Positions 25,282 through 37,600 of a stretch of 64,000 bases of DNA are shown here, piece after piece (the stretch's first letter is position 1; the number at the start of each line of letters is the position of its first letter). Under the pieces are notes generated by a model. That model was not told the DNA's origin. It saw only the letters and a program-made list of their open reading frames with translations, and ran no database searches. The translations under genes and the position numbers were made by a program. This DNA comes from Vitellaria paradoxa. Lineage: Eukaryota > Streptophyta > Magnoliopsida > Ericales > Sapotaceae. The stretch spans positions 24,934,358 through 24,998,357 of the forward strand of contig CM034236.1 in NCBI GenBank assembly GCA_019916065.1, given 5' to 3'.

Positions 25282-26816
25282 TGATTACACTTGAAAAGTG
25301 TAATTACAAACTCCCTAATTCAACACTTATTCATGCATTTAAATAATTAAAGTTGAAGTTTTAGTGTTATTGTATTACTTATACTTTTATTGTTTATTTG
25401 CAGAGAAAAGGGCAAGGATGTCAAAGTTTATAGCTATGGAAATGGCCGAGAAAACGAAGGAAATGTCATGGTTCAAACCTCACCTTGGATGGCCAAGACT
25501 AGCCCAAAGACTCAACCTAAAGGAGGAAGAAAAGCAAGAAATAAAGACACTTGGGGGTCGGGACCGTCCATCTAATGGTCAGGACCACAGTGTATAGGAA
25601 TTGAAAAGAAAGCTTTCTATGGCCCCGACCCCTAGATTAGACGGTCGGGACCACCGTGTATCCAAAATCTAAGAATTAAAGCACCTCTTTTAGGGTTTCT
25701 TGGCATATATATAAAGAGCTATTGCATGGACAAGAAAAAAAAAGCCCCTTTTGATTTTGCACCTTCAATTGAGCGTTAGAATAGAATTTTGAGAGTTTTT
25801 AGATTAGTTTTTTTTAAACTTGGAAGCGTGGATTCATGGTTTTCGTTGGAGCTTTCATCGTTGTCTTTGTAGTGATTCTTCACATCGTCTTTTATATTCG
25901 CTTTACGTTGTAAGTTGCACTTTAATTTATTTCGTTTTATTTCGATTTGTTTCGTAATATCATATTTTGCTTATTTCAATTCTCTTTTCGTATGATTGAA
26001 TGCTATTTTATTGTTTTTAAGATGCTTAAAGTAGTCGTAGCGTAAAACCCTAATCTTGATTCAACGAATCAAGAAAGGGTAGTTCACGAAAAGCTTTGGG
26101 GTGTTCGTAGTCTCTTCGCGAAGGTTGCGAAACCTTTTTCGAAGGGATTTACCTTTCAAAATCTATTTTTCTTCTGTTTCGAAAACATTCGAAACCGAAA
26201 ATCTTTAACCACACTCGTTTGAAGTCACCGGTATGGGTTTTCGAATATAACCGTTTACATACTTTCGAATAAGGTTAAAAATAGGTTTCAAATTCATTTC
26301 TAGTTTCGATTGTTTGAAAAACCTTCGGAAACAAAGGTCTTTAACCATATCCGCTTGAGATCACTGGTACTGACCTTTGATTAAAATATTCTTAACACTT
26401 TTCGAATTAAACCCTAATCTAGTTTTGAATAAAAACATCCCAAGGTAAAGTAGTGAACTACCCGGACTTGAAAGTTGGATCAAGAACCTTTTTAGTATCG
26501 TGCTTGTTATTTAATTTAATTTATGAGTTGATTTATTCACTTTAAAATTTAGAGTAGATGGTTTGTTTGCATTTTAAAATTAAATTGAATTTCTTTAATT
26601 AATATTTAATTTATTTACAACCTAAAACAAAAGTTTGAGTTGTTGAAAAATTAGTTTAAATTAATTTAGGTTCACCTACTAACTAAGAGAACAAGTCTAG
26701 AGCTTTTAACAAAGCCCTCCCTGCGGATTCGACCCCGGTACTCACCGAGTTTTAAAACTACGACTGCCCTCTTGTACTTGAGAGGTAGAACCCGAAACAC
26801 AATTTAGGGTCGGTCA
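25282..26816 (+). repeat. Left LTR of the gag-only element (1535 bp)
   Basis: It begins with a near-perfect small hairpin at the tip (ATTACACTT, 25284-25292, with AAGTGTAAT, 25296-25304). Positions 25553-25660 hold a GC-rich patch in which GGGGTCGGGACCGTCC is followed by its imperfect reverse complement (GACCCCTAGATTAGACGGTC). CATATATATAAAG at 25704-25716 is a good TATA box, which would put the transcript start near 25745. The 3' part carries a TTTCGAA-rich stretch. The frames 25364-25597 and 25390-25575 are LTR artefacts. Confidence 0.9.
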
Positions 26817-26822
26817 AGTTTT

Positions 26823-26842
26823 TGGCGCCGTTGCTGAGGAGG
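26823..26842 (+). other. Primer-binding site of the gag-only element
   Basis: TGGCGCCGTTGCTGAGGAGG, six bases after the LTR end. It matches the TGGCGCCGTTGCCGGGG-type site used by Athila/Tat-group Ty3 elements. I do not assign the tRNA with certainty. Confidence 0.75.
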
Positions 26843-27046
26843 GCAACTAAGCGCTAGAGTTGGGAGTTAAAAGAGAGTTCACTTGAGAAATTGGGTGAAT
26901 TTTTCTTTTCTCCATCTCTTTATTAGTAGTTTTCTTTCTTTTGCATATCATATAACCTAGTTTGCATGCTAGTTAACTTAGGTTGCATTTTAGTGTAGTT
27001 TTTCTCTTTCTCATTTTATTTTCATTTTTATTTTCTGATCTTAGAC

Positions 27047-28806
27047 ATGGAAGTTGGTGATCTTGTACATGGCCCTTTTGATACCCGAGAATACATAGAG
27101 TATCTAGGTGGCATGTTTGGATATGCTTTTACATTAGACACCTATAGTATGCTTCCTCAATTCTTTGGGCATGAGGAGGAAGACCCATGTCTTCACCTTG
27201 ATAGGTTTAAGGCAGCATGTGGTTTATGTGATGATGCTAGAAAGAGTGAGAGACTTAGGTGTATGTTTTTCCCCTTATCATTGCAAAGTGTGGCTGGTGA
27301 CTGGTGTTATGCTGTAAGTGAATGGGTTTGTACTTGGGAGCAATTTCATCAAGATTTATTGAACATTTCCTCCCTATTTATCAAACCTTCACCCATGGCC
27401 TTCAAATAAAAAATTTTTATTGGAAGAAGGGTGAAGCATTTTATAAAAGTTGGGAGAGATTTAACAATCTTTTGGACACTTTCCCAAGTCACAGATTAAA
27501 GCTAGGGGACATTGTAGCCATATTATATAATGCTCTACCTAGTAGTTTACACCAGGCGTTTGATAAAGTCTTAGATAGGGAATTTCTTGACCTTACCCCA
27601 GGTGAGGCATGGTCATTCCTCGAATTTTTCTATGAGCACACCAAGCCACAGGGAAGACTTAAGCTTAGTTTTGAATATCATGCATTTAAAAGCCACACTG
27701 AACCTTCCCCATATACTTCTATTTCACTTGATCTTCATGATCCATCCTTTAGAAGTAGCACATGCATGGAGACTGATTATTGTGCCTATCCCAATCTTGT
27801 TCCACTCACTAAGGGTCAGCATGAGGAACCTCAGGATTATTGGCCTTGTGAGCGTAATGATGCCCAATTTGAGGACACTCTTCATCAATTTATGCAACAT
27901 CAAATGATGATCAATGATAATTTATCTAGGTCTTTCGATGATTTTAAAGGACAAGTGTCTAGGTCCTTCGATGACTTAAGAGAGCAACTTTCTATGATAA
28001 CACAAGCTGTGAGCACCAATCTAAATAGTAACATGACTGAGACGTCGACCTCAAACACTATTATAGGCACTGAGTGGGACAATTGCCCTAACTATACTGG
28101 GGATAACACTTGTAATGAGCATCTTTCTCATATTCCTTTAGACACTTTTGTTCAGGTTATCCCTCTACCACTTACTAAGAGTCTAGGAGACATGCAATCA
28201 TTTCCTACTACTGAGCTTGACGTTTAACCTACCCCAACCACCCCAGACCTCATTGAGAGTCCTTTGACTCCAACTGAGCATTTGAATGCCACATGGCCCG
28301 AGGAATATATCATTGAATCAGTTGACCCTAGTTCACTCCACTACACAACCGAGGTTGAGAGTGGTGCACACCTCTCATCTCTTGACTTAGTCCCATCCAA
28401 AAGTCTTACTATGGGAATTGTGAGTGACTACCATGAGATCGGCCATTATTGGGGAGAGGTAGTAGACACGGGGAAGGCTTACATTGACTTTTTGGGTGTT
28501 GAGAGATCATTCAAACCCACCATTCCCACACCCATAGATTTCTTAGGCATTGAAAGACTTATTGAACCCACCATTTCCACATCCATAGATTTCTTGGGTC
28601 TCAAGAGACTAATTGAGCCAACCATGTCCATACCTGTACTTACACTTTGGCCACATCCGAGGTTTCAAGAACCTCACTTGGCCTTTCATTCCCCGGTGTG
28701 TTTTACACCTAGAAAGCATTCATATTCAGTGCTTCATGGGCCCGCAAAAAATATTTTATTTCGTAAACCATTTGTGGATGCATGGGTTAGAGAGGGTGTT
28801 GGATAA
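27047..28806 (+). pseudogene. Gag-like protein of the gag-only element, one frameshift and one stop
   Basis: Starts at ATG 27047. A gag core like that of plant Ty3 elements runs over residues 1-200: LPQFFGHEEEDPCLHLDRF, LRCMFFPLSL, then W-EQF, a frameshift near 27362-27372, and on in the next frame with KKGEAFYKSWERFNNLLDTF, LYNALPSSLHQAFDKVL and LTPGEAWSFLEFFYEHTKP. The same frame continues to a single TAA at 28225-28227 and then to 28806. The whole gene would encode about 585 residues. The C-terminal half has no zinc knuckle (no CCHC seen), a doubled SRSFDDFKGQ / SRSFDDLREQ segment, and three IDFLG-ERLIEPTIS-type repeats near 28478-28623. It ends in a tail (LHGPAKNILFRKPFVDAW) that recurs in the second gag-only element. 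It probably encodes a capsid-type protein, now disabled or very recently broken. Confidence 0.8.
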
Positions 28807-31073
28807 CACTTTTGTTTTCATTTCATTTGTACATAGTAGATTAGCTTTTTCATTTTCTTATTTTCATAGTTTTTTTTAATTTGATTCTCTTCCTTTATTT
28901 TCTTTTATTTTATTTTTATTTCTTTTTTCGTACTAACCCTTTTTCTTGTCCTATTTTATGTCTAACCTTTTCTTTTGAATAGGTTCTTTTGTTTTCTTCA
29001 AATAAGGGAGCTCTTGAGGAAGTACCCTTCATCTCCTTTTTATTTAGTCTTGCACTTTTAATTTTGGTACTCCATTATATATAATTGCTGTTGTTGGGAG
29101 TGCTGTAGAATCTAGGTTGGGGGGTGTTTTGGGTGATGCCTTAAGGGGCTTGAATAATGGGTGCATGCTTGGTTTAATTTGTGCTATGTTCTTATTTGTG
29201 CCTTTTGTGGCTATTATTTCATGCTCATCATCATACTCACTTTGCACACTACAGACCCACTTATGCAATATAGTTTTCACATTGAGGACAATGTTTAGTC
29301 TAGGTTGGGGGGTAGAGTTCGCATGATGACACTTTGTGCTAAAATTGTTAAATTTTTCAAATTTTGAGCATTTTTTAGCTTGAACACATGAACTTAGCAC
29401 ATTTATACTTACATGTCAACCCTTTTGGTTTGGTCAATGGTGAATTTGAGTGAGATAATGATGAGTGAGTTTTGTTCCAGTTTTAATAGGAAACTTAATT
29501 CAAGTTGAGTGTGATAACTTTGTGCATTTGTGGACTATCATGGTGAAAAGTTTATGTGCTTAGGAGTAGATTTTATTTAACATTGGTTAATTGAGCATTC
29601 TTGGACTAAGTGGAGACTTATACCCCTTAATTGTGAGCTTTTGAGCCTTATATTCTTTTTCTTGAGGGGTTGCATATAATCACAGCTCTTTTGCTCTTCA
29701 CTTCGGTTTTCAATGCACTAATTGCATCACACACACTTGCATGAGTTTCACTTGGCACATTATGAGTTGTTGCAAGCTTTGAACATGATGCTAAGCTATT
29801 TTTGCTATTGTTGGACCTTTTTATCCTTCCTTGATATGAAATTGTCCTAGGAACCAACTTGAAGCCTTTTAATAAAGTGTGTGATATATATATATATATA
29901 TATATATTTTTGGCTCCCACCTCATATACTATCCGTTAACCTTGATCACACAACTTTAATCCTTACCTTCACATGTTTTGGGTTGTGAAAAGTGCCTCAA
30001 TGTTAGTGATGTGAGTGGGGGTTGGGAATGGAAACTTTTGAGAGCATATTGAGATGGAATAATGGGTGGAGAATTCAACTTATGTTTATTTCATTATTTC
30101 AAAAAAAAAAAAAAGAAAAAGAGAAAAAAAAGAGAAAAAAAAAGAGAAAAAAAGAAAAAAAAGAAAAAAAAAAGGCTGTCATTCATTTTTGCTTATATAA
30201 TTTTGGGACTTGTGCTTTATATTATAATTATTGAGAATGTCCCATGAGTAGTTTGTAAGTTAGTGAATAAGCTTCTTATTGTAGTTCTTCTTGGGGTTTG
30301 AAAGGAAATGGGTAGTTTGGGACTTGTGTGCACTTAAACATCTTTATCCCAAGACATGTGCTTTGATTTCTATATCTTCCATTGTTAACCATTACCCTTG
30401 ACCAAGTTACAATCAAAACAAAGACCTAGTGGATTCTAAGCAAGCAACTCTTATATTGTGCATGTAGTGGTCTTGTGTAGGTTGTGTGATGTAATCTCTT
30501 ACATATGCATTGGAACATTATCATGAGCTGTCCACTTTGAACTTCAATTCAATTCATTCACTTGTTTTTGGGGTTATGTGCAACTAAGATAGCATTATAG
30601 GCTATTAGGAATGTGTGAACCCTTGAATGAGTGAATTTCTTTCTATTAGTAGAATCCTGTGAGCTTTTGAAGTCAAAACTTAGTTCTATTTATGCTTTTG
30701 AGACCTTGTTGAATAAATGAAACAATTTTGCACACATGCTTTTTCTACTTTGATAGTCCATTCATTTATGCTTAGCACTTGGAAATTACACATGATATTT
30801 GGATTTTGTAACTTGTTGAGCTTGAACTTAATTCATTTTTTTTTTTTTATTTTGATCACTTTTTGACACTTTAAGACCATGCCATAGAATTTTGTGGGTA
30901 GATTCACTGCAAACTCTCACGAGACCTTACTCGTCCACTAAGGGGAACCTAGGGGTTTAAAGGGCTTGCTACACGTAGCTAAGTGTAGCCGTGTTTCCAA
31001 CGAAAAGAGAAATATGATAGTAGTTGCATCGCATTTTAATAAACAACATCATGCATTTCATTTTAATAAAGAG
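28807..31073 (+). other. Noncoding 3' interior of the gag-only element
   Basis: No open frame with recognisable product. It holds three TAGGTTGGGGGGT-type purine tracts (about 29112-29127, 29301-29315 and the terminal one near 31100). The second is preceded by a CATTGAGGACAATG stem (29279-29292). An AT microsatellite lies at 29883-29909 and an almost pure purine run at 30101-30173. The block 30890-31010, with GGGGAACCTAGGGGTTTAAA, is matched at 42140-42250 in the second element. The frames at 29044-30247 are artefacts. Confidence 0.7.
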
Positions 31074-31111
31074 CATTGCTAAGGGACTAGCAATGTTCAA
31101 GTTGGGGGGTG
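31074..31111 (+). promoter_or_regulatory. Stem-loop plus polypurine tract before the 3' LTR
   Basis: CATTGCTA (31074-31081) and TAGCAATG (31088-31095) form a perfect 8-bp stem with a 6-base loop, followed by TTCAAGTTGGGGGGTG up to the LTR start at 31112. The G tract is the expected primer for plus-strand DNA synthesis. The same stem stands at 42368-42388 in the second element. Confidence 0.8.
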
Positions 31112-32645
31112 TGATTACACTTGAAAAGTGTAATTACAAACTCCCTAACTCAACACTTATTCATGCATTTAAATAATTAAAGTTAAAGTTTTAGTGTTAT
31201 TGTATTACTTATACTTTTATTGTTTATTTATAGAGAAAAGGGCAAGGATGTCGAAGTTTATAGCTATGGAAATGGCCGAGAAACGAAGGAAATGTCATGG
31301 TTCAAACCTCACCTTGGATGGCCAAGACTAGCCCAAAGACTCAACCTAAAGGAGGAAAAAAAGCAAGAAATAAAGACACTTAGGGGTCGGGACCGTCCAT
31401 CTAATGGTCGGGACCACAGTGTATAAGAATTGAGAAGAAAGCTTTCTGTGGTCCCGACCCCCAGATTAGACGGTCGGGACCACCGTGTATCCAAAATCCA
31501 ATAATTAAAGCACCTCTTTTAGGGTTTCTTGGCATATATATAAAGAGCTATTGCACGGCCAAGAAAAAAAAAGCCCATTTTGATTTTGCACCTTCAATTG
31601 AGCGTTAGAATAGAATTTTGAGAGTTTTTAGATTAGTTTTTTTTAAACTTGGATGCGTGGATTCATGGTTTTCGTTGGAGCTTTCATCGTTGTCTTTGTA
31701 GTGATTCTTCACATCGTTTTTTATATTCGCTTTACGTTGTAAGTTGCACTTTAATCTATTTCGTTTTATTTCGATTTGTTTCGTAATATCATGTTTTGCT
31801 TGTTTCAATTCTCTTTTCGTATGATTGAATGCTATTTTATTGTTTTTAAGATGCTTAAAGTAGTCGTAGCGTAAAACCCTAATCTTGATTCAATGAATCA
31901 AGAAAGGGTAGTTCACGAAAAGCTTTGGGGTGTTCGTAGTCTCTTCGCGAAGGTTGTGAAACCTTTTTCGAAGGGATTTACCTTTCAAAATCTATTTTTC
32001 TTCTGTTTCGAAAACATTCGAAACCGAAAATCTTTAACCACACTCGTTTGAAGTCACCGGTATGGGTTTTCGAATATAACTGTTTACATACTTTCGAATA
32101 AGGTTAAAAATAGGTTTCGAATTCATTTCTAGTTTCGATTGTTTGAAAAACCTTCGGAAACAAAGGTCTTTAACCATATCCGCTTGAGATCACTGGTACT
32201 GACCTTTGATTAAAATATTCTTAACACTTTTCGAATTAAACCCTAATCTAGTTTTGAATAAAAACATCCCAAGGTAAAGTAGTGAACTACCCGGACTTGA
32301 AAGTTGGATCAAGAACCTTTTTAGTATCATGCTTGTTATTTAATTTAATTTATGAGTTGATTTATTCGCTTTAAAATTTAGAGTAGATGGTTTGTTTGCA
32401 TTTTAAAATTAAATTGAATTTCTTTAATTAATATTTAAGTTATTTACAACCTAAAACAAAAGTTTGAGTTGTTGAAAAATTAGTTTAAATTAATTTAGGT
32501 TCACCTACTAACTAAGAAAACAAGTCTAGAACTTTTAACAAAGCCCTCCCTGTGGATTCGACCTCAGTACTCACCGAGTTTTAAAACTACGATTGCCCTC
32601 TTGCACTTGAGAGATAGAACCCGAAACACAATTTAGGGTCGGTCA
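31112..32645 (+). repeat. Right LTR of the gag-only element (1534 bp)
   Basis: Collinear with 25282-26816, with about 40 scattered differences and single-base indels. One is a lost A in a GAGAAAACGAAGG-type word near 31280. It contains the same tip hairpin, GC-rich palindromic patch (31383-31490) and TATA box (CATATATATAAAG, near 31533). The target duplication CTCAT follows directly. Confidence 0.9.
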
Positions 32646-33366
32646 CTCATAAAACCACAAATCTTCATCATTATCGGGTTGATTTGTTTTATACAATGAT
32701 AGATATGAATCTTCAAGAGCTGAATAACCATTTTAATGAGAAGAATACGGAGTTTTTGTTGTGTATGGCATCTCTTAATCTGACAATTCATTCTCTGCTT
32801 TTGATAAGAAAAATTTTCTTCGTTTTACAAAATTTTATCCACTTGATTTTTCCTTATTAGATCTCATGGTACTTGATAATCAACTTGAGACTTATATTAT
32901 AGATATAAGATCCAATGATCAATTTCTTTAAAGTGATGGGGTTTGGTGTACTTGCTCAAAAATTAGTTGGGACAAAAAAGGATATTGTCTATCCACTGGT
33001 ATATTTGCTAGTGAAGTTGGCCCTAATCTTACCAGTTGCAATTGCATCAGTTGAGAGAGCTTTCTCTGCAATGAATATTATAAAGACTTCATTACGTAAT
33101 CACATAGGGATGAGTGGATAAATGATTGCTTGGTGACATACATTGAAAGGGATATATCTGAAACTATTTACAATGAAGCTATTTTGCAATGTTTTCAAAT
33201 ATAAAGGAAAGAAGGGGATCGTTGTAGCTTGTTTTGTTAATTTGAAAGTTATTTTGTGTAAGAAACATTCGATATCAATGTATAATATTTTATATTTTAT
33301 TATATTTTATGCATTTGTTTGGAATTTACAATTTTACTTGTGAATTGGGCTTGTGCTGACCCAAAT

Positions 33367-33687
33367 TCACAGGTTTGCCATTGTCAACAACACTATTCCA
33401 AACATGCAAGGATCAATCCCCAACATCATAGACTCTTTGATGAACATGCTAACATGAATACAAACACTTAAAAATAATTTTAAGTCTGTTGAATATGAAA
33501 ATTCAACAAGCATAATATAAGGGAAACCATTCCTAAAAGTAATGCTATATATGGTGTCAAAAGTTCTCCTCTTGTGGATATAACCACTAGGGGTGAATGC
33601 AACACGAAACATGCTAGAAAAATATTAAAGGATATAGATTCATAAAATTGAATTAATGAATATATATAAGTTGGCTCTGATACCAAT
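33367..33687 (-). mobile_element. Leader of a leftward LTR element with initiator-Met primer-binding site
   Basis: Positions 33673-33685 are the exact complement of TGGTATCAGAGCC, two bases left of the LTR beginning at 33688. Transcription therefore ran leftward. Only about 320 bp of interior remain before hAT-derived sequence, so the body is truncated or was displaced. The open frames 33367-33612 and 33480-33686 give no recognised domain. Confidence 0.6.
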
Positions 33688-34687
33688 TGAAGGTTCTAGA
33701 ATAAAAACCGCAGCAGAAAAACAATTTCAAAATTTTTAAAATATGATCTTAATCTCATGTTCTTTCATTTATTCTAAGGACAATGAATTAGTAATCACCT
33801 TAGTAAGACTTAGTTGCACACCTTGAACAATGAGAGTAGATTTGTTATTGATCTTTTCAAACAAGCTCCAGAGCCTTAGAAATCTTTTTCATTGATCACG
33901 CAATGATGGGGGGATGAGTAGTGGGAGTCAACAAACACTTTAACTTCTTGTTCCTTCTCAAGCTAAATTTTCAGAGAATAAAAAGCATCAAGTTATTTGG
34001 CCCCTCTAGTGGTATATAAATACAAACCACACTCCTTTTTGTGCAAAGAAAGGATCTCCAATGTCTTCCTTTTTCAAGCTAACAAGGATTCTTATAATTG
34101 CACATTAGCCTTCAAAGAATAAAATAATCCTTAAAACCACCATAAACTTTATTAAATGCTGATAGCTGAACTCTTAGTTAGGGAAATTTCGATGAAGCCC
34201 CTATCCTATTAATTACCATAAAGACGAATCCCCACAAACCGGTATTTATGAATAAATAGTGAGTAAAGAAACTATTAACTCAATTTTATTTATATCTTTA
34301 ACCTTGATAGATCAATCCAATAATACCAGATCATTAATTATTTATTTATCAAGAATTCCTTTTGAAAAGAGATAATACTTTATCAATAATATATAAATAA
34401 ATAAAGAAAAACTTAGTTTGCTTCTAGTGATCATAACATAGATTAAACTAAGGGAATATATTTCTCAACTGAGTTTGGTAACTATCTTGAGATTATAAGT
34501 TTCTAAGCCCCAACAATGTATGCCTAAGATATCGAGATATTGATCGTATAAAAGTCTCACTCACCAATAAGTCAAAGCATAGACTATTAAGAACATATGT
34601 CCTCTAACCTCGAAGGATTAAAACTTACTTTACAATTAATAGCTGTGTAAGAAGTGATACAATCATTGACAGTTGTGATAATGTATT

Positions 34688-37600
34688 TGATTAGCACATA
34701 ATATTATACATTTATGCACCTTTTTGATGTGTTAATTGCATAAATACATTCAGTTAAAACTTGATTTTATTGTATATTTCTTGCACACTTGTATTTTGTG
34801 TTTATTGTAATTTTTAGGAATTAATTCTACATAATTGGAGATCAAATCAACATAAAAATGCAAATGGAAGAAGTCTTATTGAATGTGAGGCAAAAAGAGG
34901 AAGGAAAAGAGCTTAAAAAGGACAAAGAAATGTAGTGTTGAGGATATGGTGCGAACCAAGGTTTAAACAAGATTTTAGCTTCAAAAATTTTCGAAGCTAT
35001 GATGATGGTGCGAACAAGGGTTCAAACAAGATTTCAGCATCAAAATTTTTTAAGTCACAAGCTATGGTGTGAACAAGGGTTCGAACCAGACCTTATTCGC
35101 ACCCTTGTTCAAACAACAGCGGGTGAATTAATTTTGAGCTTAAAATATTTGTAAGTAGCAAGCTATAGTGCAAACAAGGGTTTGAACTATGCCTTGTTCA
35201 CACCTTTGTTTGAACAACAGAGGGTAGCTCAACTTCAAAGCTTCAAATTTTTGTAAGGCATGGGGATATGGTGTGAACAAGGGTGCGAACCACAAGGGTT
35301 CAAACCACACCCTGTTCACACCTTTGTTAAAAGCATGCGGGTTTCTTGTAAATTTTTGTAATTCTCCACTCTTTTTAAAGGCTTTTTTGTCATTCCAAAC
35401 AATTATTTGTACTATATAAGGAGAGGATCTGCAGAGAATTAGAGAGGAGACATTCATATACATTAGGGATTAGATATGTAGAGAGTAGATATATATGTAG
35501 TTGTAGAGAGAGAATTTAGATATTGTTTGGTAGGGTAGAAATTTCACTTTCCTTTGCAATTCCTTTTGTAAACATGTTGGATTTCAATACAAGTTCAAGT
35601 TTCTCTTCATCTATGATTGAGTAGTTCTTTTGCTTGGATTCACATCAAGAAGAGTAGATGATGTATGTGGATTTTCAAGGTAATTTCTTAATGTTGTCCC
35701 AAATAGCAACAGTAAAGGGGGGTGAATAGGGTTGCTTAAAAATTTGCAAATAAAAATTTTAGCCCTAAAAGAAATATGTCAAGATGAAAAGGATAATCAA
35801 ATATATAATGCACCAAAAAAAATATTTAATATTTGTGGATGAAGAGTGAGTGTTAGTGTTTGCAATAAATATAAAGAGAAGGGAGAAAAAGCAAACACAA
35901 TCAATTTATAGTGGTTCGACTTCAATGTTGCCTACGTCCACTCCCCAAGGCCTTCCTTGAGATTTCTCCACTATTCTTTGAAGAGCTTATTACACACTAG
36001 CTTCCCAAGATGCTAGAAACCTTTCCTAAGTGATTTTATCTCTAAATCACTCACACAAGTCTCTCTCAAAGAAAGTCTTTTGTTTTGGTTCTAACACTTG
36101 AACCAGCAAACTCTCACCCAACTCTCACAAATTAAAAGGGCTTTAAATTTTCCTTTCTTACAGCAACAATGATGAGTTTAAAATCCAATTAAATCAAAAA
36201 GAAACTCTCACAAGTTGAATATGAAAAATGAGGTACAAGTGTGGGAAGAAATTACTCTATGTTTGCAAAGTTATAGAATTTCTTGTATATCTTTGTAAGC
36301 ACTTCTTTCTTGCATTCATCATTCTCTTGAATCTGAGTTTGAGGCTTTATTTATAGATGAAAATCTCCAAATGGCCATTACTAAGTGAAAAGACACTTTT
36401 GCCCTTGAAAGAAGTTGAATTTTCTTACTTCCAATGCTGTCTTTCAGTTTCAGGTTTTCTAAGATACATTTGTGACGTTTTTCACCCTCATAACGTTCAA
36501 ATATGACATTTCCTCAGAGTAACGACTTTGTAGATATATAAGTCAGATATCACATGTCAAAATTTAAGCTTCATCCAACGGTTAAATAGTCAGATATGGC
36601 TTCTGAGCCAAGACCAGCTTCTAATAGTGTTTTCTGACATTCTGAATCTGTGTTTCCAGTTTACACTTCTGTTTCACCATGATACTTTTAGAATTAGAAG
36701 AAACTTAAACTAAAAAAGTTGTAACTTTTTAATTATTCTTATCACACACCAAAAATTAGAATTTTTAAAGCTGTAGAGTATGAGTTATGTTTCAAAAACT
36801 AAGACTAGCTCCAGAATTCAGAATTAAAATCTTTTCTGTAATGACTAATATTCCAACTCATTTTTTGATATCTTAACTTCAGATCCACAAACATTGCCCT
36901 TTAGTAAAGTTGTAGACATGGAAGTCTAGTTTACTATATTAAAATTTCATGAAAATTGAACCATTAGATCTAAAGATATCATCTATATACTAACATGTGT
37001 CTGATTTCTCTGTTCATCCGAGTTAACCTCTAGTTCAAATCTTCATTTTACTTTGATTTCTATTACTCCCAACTTTGAAATTCCTTTATTCCTTCACCCA
37101 AATTATGTGAAAATATCTAAAAACTAATATCAATATCTTCCAACTCTATTATCTTAAATCTATCGAATGAATTATAACATTTCATACATTGTCTATTTAA
37201 AAATTAACTGTAAAAATTTAATTCAATATTTGTTATCATCACAATCAATTATAATACTAACTTTATAAACCTTGGGCCAACACTTAAGAATTCTCTACAT
37301 ATGGTAGTTGATTTGTTTAGAACAATTGAAATTGTTAATTGTTTACTCTAAATTGAGCCTTGTTTGTACAACTTATATAAATTATATGTTAGTTGCTAAT
37401 CAAAATTCTCATGCACTTTCTTAAGAAATTGTATGTGGATTGCTATTATAGAACATACATAAACTTTCTATAGGTTATGCACTCCAAGTGTTTGATTTAG
37501 TTTTTCAAATACAGTAACCTAACTTTATCACCAAATTTAACAACTATTGTTTTTAATTGTGCTTCAATGTTCAATTTCTTTTAGATTTGTGATGAATGAT

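Larger units (their letters stand above)
25282..32645 (+). mobile_element. Gag-only, non-autonomous Athila-like LTR retrotransposon, 7364 bp
   Basis: The left LTR (25282-26816) and right LTR (31112-32645) both run TGATTACACTTG to GGGTCGGTCA. The flanks 25277-25281 and 32646-32650 are both CTCAT, a perfect 5-bp duplication. A TTTTTGGCGCCGTTGCTG primer-binding region follows the left LTR, and a TTGGGGGGTG polypurine tract precedes the right LTR. The 4.3-kb interior has one gag-like gene (27047-28806) and about 2.3 kb of noncoding DNA, with no protease, reverse transcriptase, RNase H or integrase motif. I count roughly 40 differences between the LTRs by eye (about 97% identity, mostly transitions), so the insertion is fairly recent. 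It resembles the class called TR-GAG and would need enzymes from an autonomous Athila-type relative. Confidence 0.92.
23860..33200 (+). pseudogene. ZMYM1-like hAT transposase pseudogene, split by an LTR element
   Basis: The left part (about 23860-25281) and right part (32651 to about 33200) belong to one transposase of the plant zinc-finger-MYM-type-1-like hAT group (DUF4371 plus C-terminal dimerisation). Left: FRGHDAS at about 24130, NQGNFLELLQ, ILNDTPENLKMIAPKFQKDI, then the open piece 24283-24525 with SILVDKSRDISVKEQMAVIL and EHFLGIVHVEDT. Next come QGYDG near 24550, EFNGLKT, VHCFAH, and RVGDTRWDSHYNILLSL near 24850-24910. Right: LHHYRVDLFYTMIDMNLQEL near 32650-32710, LLKLA-like LVKLALILPVAIASVERAFS near 33005-33065, and DEWINDCLVTYIERDI near 33110-33160. 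Frameshifts and stops are present on both sides. The gap is exactly the 7364-bp retroelement plus its target duplication. The hAT element ends were not located. Confidence 0.85.

Noticed and set aside
30022..30247. Lysine-rich open frames
   Set aside because: They are translations of an A/G-rich low-complexity run at 30101-30173 in element noncoding DNA.
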